A stretch of DNA of 64,000 nt from positions 2,206,896 to 2,270,895 of the forward strand of contig JAJHZJ010000416.1 in assembly GCA_023548195.1 (NCBI GenBank). The letters are read 5' to 3'. Source of the DNA: Bettongia penicillata ogilbyi. Its lineage: Eukaryota; Chordata; Mammalia; Diprotodontia; Potoroidae. The position numbers and the translations under genes were made by a program. Below are positions 33,191 through 44,619 of the stretch, piece after piece (position 1 is the first letter of the stretch; every line of letters begins with the position of its first letter). The notes under the pieces were generated by a model. The model made no database searches. It was not told where the DNA came from and saw nothing but the letters and a program-made list of their open reading frames with translations.

Positions 33191-34160
33191 CCCATCATTT
33201 TATTACAGAGCAGTCATCAGTATTCTTAACAGCAATCCCAGAAAATTCAGAGGTTTGGCATGGTCTTCATGTAACAGATACCTACAACAAACTGTGTAAC
33301 ATTAGAAGAAAACACCATCAAAAATAGTTCAATTTTTTTCCTTAGTAGGAGATGCTTCAGTTATCCGAATAATCAGCTTTATGTAGAATAGCTCCTTAGT
33401 TTTGCGGTGGAATAAAGGTGGCAAAAGTTTTTGAGCAGAGGAGGCCACTGTTAACCAGTACTTTTTGCCTTTAGTGCTTAAACAACAACTTCATTTTTCC
33501 TGTGTGTAAGAACTCAAGGCTAAATCCCATTGGCCTCAAAGGTTGGCTTTGCAGGGAGCAATGACTGCTTCTTTCACGTTTCTAGGGGCAACCTTGATGA
33601 GCTGGAGGTTTTCTAGTAGTGTTGCTAACAAGCTGCCACAATTGATGGGCTCCCCAGTGATTATCAATTAGCCAGCCAGACTTAATTAGTTTTTAGAAAC
33701 AGGTATCTATTAAATGTGTATAGCAACAACATTTGTTACAGAAATGTCCCACCCACCCCCAAACTGGGGCACACTCTCTCCTTTCACACACGAGGTCCCC
33801 GGGAAAACTGGACTGAACTCACATGGCCAAAGAGCAGAATCACCAATCTTGATCATTGGGAGTCCTTTTCTCCCTTTGTGGAATCCTCATGAAGTTCCCC
33901 TTAGATGATCCTGTTGGGCTCTGAGAGTTGGTACCCCATAGAATCCCGAATCTGTGTCTAATTGGTTCTGTGTCTCTCAGCTCTTGACATAGATTGTGCC
34001 ATCGGACAGGGCTTCTAGGAGAACTCCAACTCTTCTTACTTTTCTAAGTTCACAATTTTATCACCTGATTGGTGAGAAGGAGGGTGTGTAATACTCTTTT
34101 GAGGTTCATTTCCATGTCATCCCATGCACCCCTTGCTATCTACTTTTTCAAGTGAAAGGG
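33190..34160. other. Non-coding, nothing identified
   Basis: Only short chance frames. No repeat family recognised, and no splice-like or RNA-gene signal. Confidence 0.5.
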
Positions 34161-34162
34161 TC

Positions 34163-37100
34163 TGCCTTTTTAATTTTTAAAATTTATTTTAAACTGAAAT
34201 ACAAAATAATGTAAAAAATTACCATGTGCACAGTAGAACATAAGAGAGAATTCAATATCAAGCAATAAATTTCCATTTCAGGAAAACCTATATTATGAAT
34301 ATTACCAATTATTTTCAAAGTTGTCCATCTCTTTGCTTCCTTATATGTTTCCTTTTGTCTTCTGCTGTGCACTTTTTACTTTATTTTTCCTCTTTTTCCA
34401 CTCCCCCCGAAGTCTACAAGTTAGCATGAATATATTTTATATATATATATGTTTTTTATATATGTATATATATGCGCATGTATATATACATATACATAAC
34501 TACCTATAAACATACATATATACACACACATACTCAAACACATATCCATAAATATTTCCATCTGTCAATGTGGATAGCATCTTCCTTCATAAGTTCAAGT
34601 CTTTCCATATTTTTCTAAATCTACCAGCTCATTGTTTCCTATCCCACAATATTCCAACCCAATCACATTATGTCTGGGAGATTTTCTGGGAGGGTTTTTC
34701 CCCCAATTTTATGCATTCCCTCTATATTTGGCTACATAGTTTTATTTATACAGGAAAATTTTAACTTAGAATAATCAAATTTACACTTCAACACTGTTCT
34801 TACCTTATAATAGTATTTAAAATCTGATACTACTGAATCTAATTCCTTCACATCTTTTTCTCCTGGTTTCCTAGAAGTTCCTGACCCTCTGCTCTTCCAA
34901 ATGAATCCTGTTATTATTTTTTCTGATTCAGTAAGATAACTTTTTCATAATTTAATTGGGATAGTATTACATAGAAGAGGTAAAATTCTCATTTTAAAAA
35001 ATTATATTAGCTTTACCTACCCATGCACAATAAATATTACTTCAGTTATTTAGATCTAATTTTGTATAAAAGGTATTTTGTGTTTATATTTGTATAGTTC
35101 CTGTGTCTGTTTTGGCAGTTATGCTCTCACTTTTTTATACTGTCTAGTTATTTTATATGGCCTGAAACTGTGGATTAATATAGCTGACAGTGTAGTTTTC
35201 CTATTTTTCTCTTTTAATTATATCTGATTTTAGCTTTACCTTTGCCTGAGATCATGATTACTAGCCCTGTTTATATATATGTATGTGTGTGTATGTATAA
35301 TAAATTCTACTCTTGACTTTATGTTTATGTGTAACTCATTTTTATAGCATTTCCTGAAAGTAAAATATTGTTGAATTCAAATTTTTTTCTGCTACCCATT
35401 TCCATTTTATAGGTGAATTTATCCCATTCACATTATAAACTATAATTACTTGTATATTTTCCTCCTTCCTATTTTCCTCACTATCCTTCTTAACGCTATT
35501 CTTGTCCCTCCTCATTACTTTACTTCTAACTGATGCCTTGCCCTCTTCTTCCTTAATCTAACCCCCCAAGTACCCCTCCCTTATCATCTCTTACCCTCTT
35601 ATTTCTTTCTGACTTTAGAAGATTTTTATACTCTTCTAAATACATATGTTGTTCCCTCTTTATCTCATTCCCTTTAGCCTGTACACTCTTCTATACCCCC
35701 TATTTCCTATCCCTCTCTTGTCCTCTCCCTCCTCATGTCCCCTTTCCCTCTTATTTCTTCCTGAATTTAGGTCTTTAATGCCCCTCTAGATGTATATGTA
35801 TTGTTTGTCTTTAACCCATTCCCAATGATTAGGGTTCCAGAGCTACCAGCATCCTCCCCTCTAATTCCTCTGTATCAGTTTTTCCTCTCACACCTCATTT
35901 GTATGAAATAATTGCTCTTTTTACCTTTTTCTGCATCATTTTGTTTTTTAGAATTACATCATACTGAACTCTACCAACTCTTTCAAACTCCCCAATTATG
36001 ACAATCATACATACAGTTTACATTTCCATGTATTAAAAAGTGCCCTTATTGAGTCCCTTGTAATTAGTCTTTGATGTTTACCTTATGTTTCTCTTGGATC
36101 TTGTATGTCAAATTTTCCATTAAGTTCTGGTCTTTTGGCAATAAAGTACTGAAAGTCTGTCAACTCATCGAATATTTTTTTCATTCAGGATTATACTTAA
36201 CTTTGCTGAATATAATATTTTCGGCCATAACTCCAGTTCTTTTGCTCTTTGAAATAAAGTATTCTAAGACCTGCAGTCTTTTAGTGTAGCTGCTACTAGG
36301 TTTTGTGTAATTCTAATTGGAGCTCTTCCATATTTAAATTGGGGTTTTTTCTTGTTACTTGTAATATTTTTCCATAGGGGGTTTCAGAATTTGGCTATGA
36401 TAATCCTGCAGGTTTTCCTTTGAGGATCTCTTTCAGGTGGTGATCATTGAATTTTTTCTATTTCTACTTTTCTCTCATTCTAACATGTCAGGACAATTTT
36501 CTTTAATTATTTCTTGTATTATTTTATCAATAATTCTTTTTTTGATTGTAGCTTTCAGGTAGTCTGATTATGTTTTCTTTTCTTACTCTGTTCTCCAGAT
36601 CAGTTGCTTTTCTCTTCTATTTTTTCATTTGTTATATTTTGTTTTGTTATTTCTTGGTCTCTTATAACTTCTCTGGCTTTCCCTTGCCCAATTCTAATTT
36701 TCAAGGAGTCATTTTCTTCCTAAGATTCTGGATCTCCTTTTCCAGTTGGTTGACTTTCTTTCCATAATCTCCTTTTCTTTAAAAAGAAGTTTTCCCCTCA
36801 ATCTCTCTTATTTGATTTTTGAAGTCTTTTTTGAGTTCTATGAATTCTTTTTGGGAAGATGACCATTTGATGTTGCTCTTTGGGGTAGGAGAGGCTTTTT
36901 TTTCTTCAATATCCTCCTCTGAAGATGAACCCCAGTCTTCTCTATTCCCATAGTAACTGTTTGTGGTTGGGTTCTTTCTCCTTTGCCTGCTCAATTTTTG
37001 AAAACATATCTAGCAGCTTGTTATTGTAATCACCTCTAATCCTGGGATGTGGGAGATGTTGTCTCTGGCCTCAGGTCATACATTTTTTTGAGCTTTGTCC

Positions 37101-37690
37101 TGGGCCCAACCTTTGCACTCCTTTCCTCCTCCAAACCACAGTGAGGATCACCCGGCACACTGCTGGAGTTGCTCTTGCTTCCTGAAAACCTTCCAGGTTC
37201 TCCACTCTGGCTTGGAGATGAGACCAAGAACTCAGCTCTCTTGTACATGTCCACAGCCAGTAGCATTCCTGCCCCACTGCTTCTCCACTCACCCACCATG
37301 TGCTGGTGGCTTCTCTTCTAGGACCGTGTCTCAACAGCACAGTTGGGCCTGGCATCCCTTGTCAGCAGAGGCTACCTCAATCTTCCCCCACTCAGATGCC
37401 CAATTCTCCATACTGTCTGGGAACTGAAAATTCCTCTGGCTGAGATCAGGGCTACCTCTGTTTCTGTGGAGCTAGCTTGAAGGTGTTTACACTTCCCTCG
37501 GACCAAACCTGCATCCTGGGATCTTTCTTCATACTTTCTGCACTTGTAGCAGGAAGATGGCTATTCTGCCCCAACTCTTGTTTATTTTTGCTGCTCTACA
37601 TTCACCCAGAGACATTATTTTGTCTTGTTTTTGGAGGAAATCTGGAGAGCTTGGAATTTTCCAACTTATTCTGCCATCTTTCCAGAATCC
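34163..37690 (-). mobile_element. L1 LINE, deleted in ORF2
   Basis: Minus strand: 5'UTR at about 37690-37000, ORF1 at 36994 to about 36070, and the start of ORF2 (EN domain) at about 35480-35200 (+ strand CCCATTCACATTATAAACTA and 'gcctgagatcatgattacta'). A shortened remainder follows to an A-rich tail near 34163-34190. Only about 1 kb follows the EN start, where an intact element would have about 3.5 kb, so most of ORF2 is missing. The TATATA tracts at 34430-34530 and 35265-35300 lie within or beside it. Ends are approximate. Confidence 0.75.
36070..36994 (-). pseudogene. L1 ORF1 remnant
   Basis: Starts with MSRQRRKNPTTNSYYGNRED, then WGSSSEEDIEEKK and a coiled-coil start (KEFIELKKDFKNQIREIEGK) to 36779. 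Thereafter it is frameshifted through the RNA-binding domain to about 36070. The N-terminal motif is typical of marsupial L1 ORF1p. Confidence 0.8.
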
Positions 37691-37769
37691 TCTCTAGGGT
37701 CTGCACCTTTAAGATGTTTCTAAGCCTGAAAGCTCCCAAAAGTAATAGCTGGAATCCCAGCTTCCAGAC

Positions 37770-37835
37770 TCTGTGTGTGTGTATGTATGCGCATATGTGT
37801 GCATACACACACGTTGCATGCGCGCATATATATGT
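37770..37835. repeat. TG/CA/ATGCGC-type microsatellite
   Basis: Alternating purine-pyrimidine tract: gtgtgtgtgtatgtatgcgc, then catacacacacg and TGCGCGCATATATATG. Confidence 0.85.
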
Positions 37836-37984
37836 AGACCCAGAAGTATGTCTACTTAAATGGAAACAATCCCCAAATGCTTCCTATGTGTCATCACCTA
37901 ATTTCATCCATAGAGTAAAGTACTTCACACTTTGTAAAACTGAATAAGGATTTGCTCAGACTTAATTTATATTTTTGATTGATT

Positions 37985-38100
37985 ATATAATCAAGTACTT
38001 ATTAAACAACTACTCTGTTCCAGTGTTCCAATGACTGTGCTGGAGATAAAAATGTGAGATACTTGTATCCTTCTAAGAGGTCTATGTCTCCATTAGTTGT
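37985..38100 (+). repeat. L2-like fragment
   Basis: Contains 'caagtacttattaaacaact', ACTCTGTTCCAGTGTTCC and 'tgtgctggagataaaaatg'. Diverged L2 3' region. Confidence 0.5.
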
Positions 38101-38366
38101 CTAAATGTGGTTTGCAGGCAGATGGTGTGACTAGAAATATGGAATCCAGCATACCCTATTGAAAGAAGACTGACTTGTACCTTGAGGGAAACAAGAGAAG
38201 GACCGTTGCTGGGTGCTTCCTGTTTTCCTCACCTATCTCTAAGAGGGCTATCATACTTGAATTATATCTCTCTAACAGCCCCCTGCCACCAAAGAAACAA
38301 ACTGCTGTTGGGGGGTATAAGCCTGATTAAGAGTTAAAGTTTCCAGTTTGATTCCTTCTCATGAAG

Positions 38367-38367
<1 letters not shown>

Positions 38368-38410
<43 letters not shown>

Positions 38411-38447
38411 ATGTACGCACGCACGCATGCACGCACGCATGCCTGTA
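38368..38447. repeat. (CA)n followed by (CGCA)n microsatellite
   Basis: A pure CA run at 38368-38408 is followed by CGCACGCACGCATGCACGCA-type units to about 38445. All alternate purine and pyrimidine. Confidence 0.95.
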
Positions 38448-38779
38448 GTCTACAGGTTCCCCCGAATCTCTTAAGGAGAGAAGCTAGAAATTAGGGCCAT
38501 GTTGAGGAGCTGGTTTCCCCCATAAGTCTGTGACTTCCAAAGTCTTTCCACATGTGCCAGGCACTGTGTCTGGAAAAATAATTGGAACCCCACATGTCAC
38601 TCCCCAAAGAGATTCTTGTACCAACTTCCTCCTCATACAGGTCATCAGAGTCCTATCACACTACTCATTCTCGGACAATCCAGAATCTCTTTTTCCATAT
38701 GAAGCTGCAAACCAAAAAACCCATCCTTGGGGGAAAGCCCAGATATATAAGTACACATAGTAAAACTGCCTCTACTCAC

Positions 38780-39010
38780 AAGGATCTTACATTCTAATGC
38801 AGAAAATAAGTACGCATGTAAATATATACTGCATAAAATTAAAGTGAATGAACATTTACAAAGTAGTTAAATTCAAGGTAGTTTGGGAAGGATACTAGCA
38901 GTTGTAGATATCTTGTAGAAAATGGTGTCAAGCCACATCTTAAAAGGAGAACGGGGATCCAAGGCAAGAGTAAAGAGGGAGTGCGTTCCTTCTTGAACAC
39001 CCCATATACC
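38780..39010 (+). repeat. L2/CR1-type fragment
   Basis: Contains 'cacaaggatcttacattcta', 'gcataaaattaaagtgaatg', 'gtagtttgggaaggatacta' and 'tcaagccacatcttaaaagg'. It matches the order of motifs at 4440-4560. Family name uncertain. Confidence 0.45.
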
Positions 39011-39379
39011 CAAGTGTGACCGAGAGAAAGGTCATCTACAGATAGATCTAGATTTAAATCTGTCTAAGCCATATTTCCCATCCAGCTGTCCATTCTTTTG
39101 AACTTCTAAGCATCATCAAGAATCTCATGATCCTGCAAGATGCAGTCAGCCTTGGTATTCACACTTCATCAGTACTTTCTGCCCCTAGGATTAGAGGGTA
39201 AAGCCATGAACTCCAAAATTTCCATTTAAAGAGGGGACTGAGCACCTGGACCTGTGCTCTTTTGAACTTTGGATTTCACCATTTCATCATGCCCCACCCT
39301 AGGTTTTTTCTCCCCCTCCCCTTCCCCTACCTCACCCCTTTTTGTCTTCCTTTTGTGTTTTGTCTTCTTGAATTAAATT

Positions 39380-39960
39380 AGAAACTCCTTGAGGGCAGGG
39401 ACTTTCTTTTCCCCCATATTTATATTACCAGTGCAGTCAGTCACTTAATAGATGTTTGTAGATTGACTGTCTATATCTAAACATCTATATATCTGTGAGT
39501 CATTTGCATATGACAATAGTTAAATCCATAGGCTCTGATAAGGTTACCAAAAGAGTATAAACTGAAAAGAGGGTCTAGGAAATAGCCTTGGGGAATACTC
39601 ATAATTGGGTTGGATATTATGGATGATGAGAACAGAGACTGAGAAAAATTAATCAGACAAGGTAGAAGGCAAATGAGGAGAGAGCAGTGTTACAAAATCC
39701 TAGAGAGGAAAGTGTGTCCAGCAGAAGGCTGTCACCTGTTTCAAATGCAGCAGATAGCTGGAGAAGGATTAGGTCTGAGAAAAGACCAATAGATTTGACA
39801 GTTGAAGGTCACTGGTATCCTTGGAGCATAATATCATTTGAGTGATTACTGGAAGTTAGTTTCTAAAGGACTGAGGAGTGAGCGGAAAAGTAGTGGAAGC
39901 AGCAGGTGTAGACAACTTTTTCAAGGAGTTTAGTTGAGAAAGTGTCCATGGCACATAAAT
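39380..39960. repeat. L2-type 3' end and ancient repeat fragment
   Basis: 39385-39470 (minus): 'gaaactccttgagggcaggg', TAATAGATGTTTGTAGATTG. 39480-39960: 'ttaaatccataggctctgat', 'aatagccttggggaatactc', 'cagatagctggagaaggatt', of the same old family as 4900-5500. Confidence 0.5.
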
Positions 39961-40950
39961 GAGAAGGGACTTCTGGAAGAAAGAAATTCATGAATAACAA
40001 AGAAATGGACCTGGTCTTCCATCACAAACTAGTTTCTTCTCTCCAGAAACCACCATTCGAGTGAACAAAAATTGGTGAGTTTTTTAATTATTATTAACAA
40101 TAGCCTTTTTAAAATCCTAAGCAGCCTTTCTATTCATACACAGTATGGAAATGTGCAGTGAAACATAGCTGTAATTCTTTCTATAATATCCAGATGAACT
40201 TAGAAGATGTACACAAAAAGAGAAAGAAACAACCGTGACTTTTTCCCCCCCAGATTAGACTATATCTGCTTAGAAATGCATGTGACTCTGATAGGTCACA
40301 TACATCATTAGTTTTTATATTTATATGGGATAATGGTATCTGTGAATTTCTAGCAGCTGTGTAGCCTATTTCAAATCATATTACTGCTGGAACATAGAGT
40401 CCGGTAAAACACAACATCGAATTCTGCCTCGAATGCTCACAGCTCCAGCCTGACCCCTCCAATGTGAGGCTTTCCCTATCCTACATAAAGATACCTCATT
40501 TCTGGCTGTGCATTTACAAGTTACAGTGAAGATGCTTGCTCTGAAGACCTGGGGTGCTCTGCCCTCTGGTGGGAATATCTGTGCATTGCAGACCTCTTGG
40601 AACATCCACAAGAAAAAAGTGGAGTTTATCTTTGAAGGACAAATGGAAAATCTTTCATGCTTCATTTCCAAAGGGCATATGCTTCCAGTTAGTGAAATCT
40701 AAACTTCAAGACAAAGAACGAGCTCACAATATGAATTTCTCCCTAAAGTTTGAGTACTCTCTTCTGGAAAGATCATTCAGACAACCTAAAAAAATAAGAT
40801 AAAAAGATATGCTTCCCAGGAAGAAAACACATAGTACAGTTGTGCTTCCCATTTATGCAACAGATTTATTTCTGGATATATGTATATAAATATAATATCT
40901 ATAGATAGAATCTGATTTTTTTCCCCCAATGTGTCATTGAAAGGTAATAC
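39960..40950. other. Non-coding, nothing identified
   Basis: Overlapping 60-95 codon open frames at 40380-40800 have no recognisable homology, no splice context, and conflict between strands. I treat them as chance. Confidence 0.5.
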
Positions 40951-40954
40951 ATGA

Positions 40955-41200
40955 AGGTGCTAGGTGGTACAGTACCTTGAGCCCGGAATCAGGAACACCA
41001 GCATACAAATCTGGCCTCAAACACTTACTGGCTGTATGATCCTGGGTAATTCACTTAACTTCTGTCTGTCTCAGTTTACTCAGCTGTATAATGGGAATCA
41101 TAGCAGCACCTATCTTTCAGGGGTTGAGTATCAAATGATACATTTGTACTGCACTCAGCAGAGTTCCTGCCACATAGTAAGTACTTAATAAATGCTTTCG
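40955..41200 (+). repeat. tRNA-headed CORE-SINE / MIR
   Basis: Contains GGTGCTAGGTGGTACAG, 'atctggcctcaaacacttac', 'tgatcctgggtaattcactt', 'cacatagtaagtacttaata' and 'aatgct'. This is a full MIR-like layout from head to tail. Confidence 0.85.
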
Positions 41201-41594
41201 TGTGTATGTGTATATGTGTGTGCTTTAGTTACAAATCCTTTACATTTGGTCTACAAGCATTTACCAAACATTTCTTAGGCTCGGGCACCCTGCAGAAGGA
41301 GCAGGGGAACCTTCCCTGTCACTTACAGTCTTGGAGCTTCTCAGTGCTTACAACTGACTCACCCAGTATTAAACAACCAGTGTATGTCAGAGGAAGGCTA
41401 TGACTGCTCAAAGGGCAGCTCTCTATCAACTACACTCCACTGTCCCTCCTACTTCAGAGAATACAAACATGTTGTAACATAGTAGCCAAAAATAATTTCA
41501 GATTCTTTCTGAAGCCAATAATCACTTCTAATTGATCTCATTTGTAATTTCTGCATTTTCATGTTGGATTTTCTTAAACCCAAGTCATCTATCA

Positions 41595-41800
41595 TCCAAC
41601 TCAATTCAACAGACATTTATTAAGCACTTACTACACACAAAGCACTGTAACTGACGCTGAGAATGCAAAGACAGAAAAAGAGGATCCTCTCTTAAGTACC
41701 TTTCTTTCTACTAGGAAGATACATAAGTGCAGATAGGAAAATGAGGTCATTTGGGAAGAAAGAGATCACATACAACTGGGGGGTGGGGGTGGGAAACCAC
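41595..41800 (+). repeat. L2-type fragment
   Basis: Contains CAATTCAACAGACATTTATT, 'aagcacttactacacacaaa' and 'gcactgtaactgacgctgag'. Well-preserved L2 3'-region motif. Confidence 0.7.
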
Positions 41801-41859
41801 CATAGAATTTGAACCTACCCTCCATTAATCTTTGAAGGAGTGGCTAAAAAGAGAGCATT

Positions 41860-42170
41860 GTGAAGAGTAACCATTGACCTTTCCACAGCACTTAAGGTTT
41901 AAAAAGTACTTTCTTCACAATAACCCTATCAGGCAAGGCGAACAAATGTTACTCTGAGAAAGGCTGCATTGATTTGCCCAAGATAATGGCAGAGATAGAA
42001 CCAGAACCTAGGTCTTCTAGTTCCCTCTAATCAATTAGTCTATCAACAACCATTTAATTTATTGAGCATGCATTATATACCAACCACTATTACAGAATCA
42101 GTCCCTGCCTTTAAGGAGCTGACATTATTTGGTATGGGGCAAGGAAGGGGAAAGAGAACTATGTATTTCC
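41860..42170. repeat. MIR fragment then L2 fragment
   Basis: 41875-42030: 'ccacagcacttaaggttta', 'cacaataaccctatcaggc', 'aaccagaacctaggtcttct'. 42040-42130: 'atttattgagcatgcattat', 'cctgcctttaaggagctgac'. Confidence 0.65.
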
Positions 42171-42224
42171 AAAATACATATAAACAAATAAAAAATGAAG
42201 TCAGGGAAGAGGAACTAGTAGCTA

Positions 42225-42495
42225 GGATAGCCAGGAAATACTTTAACTGGCTCAAAGGATAGATCACTGGACCTGGAGTTAGGAAAACCTAAGTTCTAAT
42301 CCAGCCTCAGAAGTTTACCAGCTTTGTCACCTTAAGCAAGTCACTTAACTTCTAGATGCCTGTTTCCTCATCTATAAGGTAGGGACAATAAAAGCACCCA
42401 CCTCCCAGGAATTGTTTTCAGAATCAAATGAGATCACACAGTGCTCTTAAAACTTTAAAGTGTTATATCAATACTAGCTGCTATTATTGTTATGA
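42225..42495 (+). repeat. tRNA-headed CORE-SINE / MIR
   Basis: Contains 'gatagatcactggacctgga', 'aaacctaagttctaatccag', 'caagtcacttaacttctaga', 'ctcatctataaggtagggac' and 'gctgctattattgtt'. Head to tail present. Confidence 0.85.
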
Positions 42496-43009
42496 ACTGA
42501 CCTGAACTTGGAAGGAAAATAGGGATCATATGAGGCAGAGTTGAAGAGGGAAAACATTCCAGGTTTGGGAGAACCTCCTAAGCAAAGGTACAGAGGGGGG
42601 ATATGAAGTCTTTGTATGGAATGGTAAGGAGACAATTTGGCTGGACCATAGAATGACTGAAGGGAGGACGTAGTTAAGAACCCAGCAGATTTCCCTATGG
42701 GATTGGAAAGCATCTCTTTCCCTTGTGATGGATTAATGCTAATATCCTTTGCGTAGCTGTTTATTTGTTTGAGTTAATTACTAGTTGACTGCACACATGT
42801 CTTATAAAATAAAGTCCACTTAGGTTTTAGGGACAACAGAGCTAAACTAAGGAATTTCAATAATATGCTTTAAAGTGAGATATTCTTAATGTTGTCATAT
42901 ATTTGGAGCTAAAGAAACCACCACTCCCAGTGTTTAGTTTTCCATTCTGTTCTTCCTCAGTCTCTTTTTACCAATAACCTGAAAGGTGCCCAAACCCAGT
43001 GTCTCAAAT

Positions 43010-43165
43010 TGAACCATAGAATTTTTGAGATCACCTAACCCAATCTCCTCCTTTTAGAGTGAAAGAAATGGAAACTTGGACAGAAGTGAGGTCTTGGATC
43101 CTATTGCTCATGGCAGGGCCAAGCCTAGAACCCAGATTTTTGGATTCTTCTTCCAGGCTTGTTTT
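43010..43165 (+). repeat. MIR3-type SINE fragment
   Basis: Contains 'gaatttttgagatcacctaa', CCCAATCTCCTCCTTTTAGA, 'gccaagcctagaacccagat' and 'ttttgg'. Diverged. Confidence 0.65.
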
Positions 43166-43564
43166 CTTACAACATTTTCTGCTTTGGAGAAAGTAACCTC
43201 CTCTCTTGGTCAGTCAGTGAGCCATTAACCCTTCTCCCATAGAGAGACCAAGAGCAGGTGAGCAAATAAAGCCTGTCATTCATTGATAAAAAGAGGAAAC
43301 AAATAAGCTGTGTGGGAAAGTGAAGTTATAAAATTGTGCTTGCTCTTTGGAATGAATTTATTCTTCACCTGGGTGAGATAACATTGAAGCCTATAAAATC
43401 ACTGGTTTCAGGAAATACTTCTTGAGAGCTAGAAAGTATCAGGTCTGGAACAAGACTCTTAAGCCCAGTGGTAAGGAAATTATCAGTATCAGTAAATTGA
43501 TTCCATTTGGGGTGGCTATAATCCAAGTGGCTTTGTCCTTTTTGTTCCACCATCCAAGAAACTG

Positions 43565-43800
43565 ATAGGCTCCCAATATAAAACCTTATAAATATTGTCT
43601 CTCATTTTATCCTCATAATCTTGGAAGGCAGGTGCTATTATCATCCGTCTTCTACAGATGAGGAAACCAGGGCAGGTAGCATTTAAATGACTTGCCAAGG
43701 ATCACACAGCTAGTAAATGGCTGAGGCTGGATTTGAACTCAGATCTTTCTGACTTTGGGTCCAATAACCACTATACCACATAGTTCCCCTAGCTGCTTCC
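43565..43800 (-). repeat. MIR-core SINE
   Basis: Contains 'atcctcataatcttggaagg', CAGGTGCTATTATCATC, 'cagatgaggaaaccagggca', 'aggatcacacagctagtaaa' and 'gaggctggatttgaactcag'. Confidence 0.85.
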
Positions 43801-44029
43801 AATTAGAGCTCTCCCAAAATGGAAGACACAGAAAAGAAATTCTCTTAATGTCCTCATCTATTTGGAACTAAAGTCCTTAGCCCTGTCAAATGGTTTGACA
43901 TCAGAAACTGACATGATTTTATTAGGGGAAATGACATTAGAGAAGTTACATTTACCATCTGCTTTACTGCTGCACTCTAAGGATCAAAACATCACACACA
44001 TTTCCATCTGACTTTAACTGAAACCTTTT

Positions 44030-44300
44030 CTGTCTTTTCCCTCTCATTAAAATGTGAGCTTCTGGGGAGCAGGAATTGTCTTGCTTTTCTAACTTTGCAC
44101 ACAGTAAGCACTTGATAAATGCTTCATCCTTCATTTGTTTATAGACAACTCCATTTCTCTCAATTTGTTCATTCATCTATAAAATGGCAATAGTAGTACC
44201 TATAGCATCTTCCTCACCAGTTTGCAACAAAGCTTTGATGATATGTGTTTAAAATACTTTGTAAACTAGAAATAGCAATATAAGTGCCAGTTATTATTAT
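44030..44300 (-). repeat. L2-type 3' end and MIR piece
   Basis: 44045-44130: 'aaatgtgagcttctggggag', 'cacagtaagcacttgataaa'. 44160-44300: 'ttcattcatctataaaatgg', 'atagtagtacctatagcatc', 'ctgttatt'-type tail. Confidence 0.6.
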
Positions 44301-44479
44301 ATTTTTGAATTATTTTTATGGATATCATTAACATTCCTAACTGTCCTACACTAGGGGTATGTTAGAAATGTTTGTTCTACCACATCTTTCTGTTTCAGTT
44401 TGCAAATATTTGTTAGCACAGTTAGCTCATCGCACAAAATAGTACTGCATAACAAGTAAGCATCTTTACCAAGGACCAG

Positions 44480-44610
44480 AAGAATTTGCACTCTAAAGGG
44501 GAATAGAACGTGAACTCCTTGAAGGACTCAAACATTTTTTGTTTCCCCAGTTGTCTGTGTCTGGTACATAGTAGGTGCTTAATAAATGCTTGTTGATGTA
44601 ACTTGATTTG
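44480..44610 (-). repeat. L2-type 3' end
   Basis: Contains 'gaacgtgaactccttgaag', 'gtctggtacatagtaggtgc', TTAATAAATGCTTGTTGATG. Confidence 0.7.
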
Positions 44611-44619
44611 ACAGAGAAG

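Noticed and set aside
38368..38447. Repeated units that could suggest a CRISPR-like array
   Set aside because: It is a simple CA/CGCA microsatellite with no spacers, in a vertebrate genome.
40381..40802. Overlapping open frames on both strands that might be exons
   Set aside because: They conflict with each other, show no family motif and no convincing splice sites.
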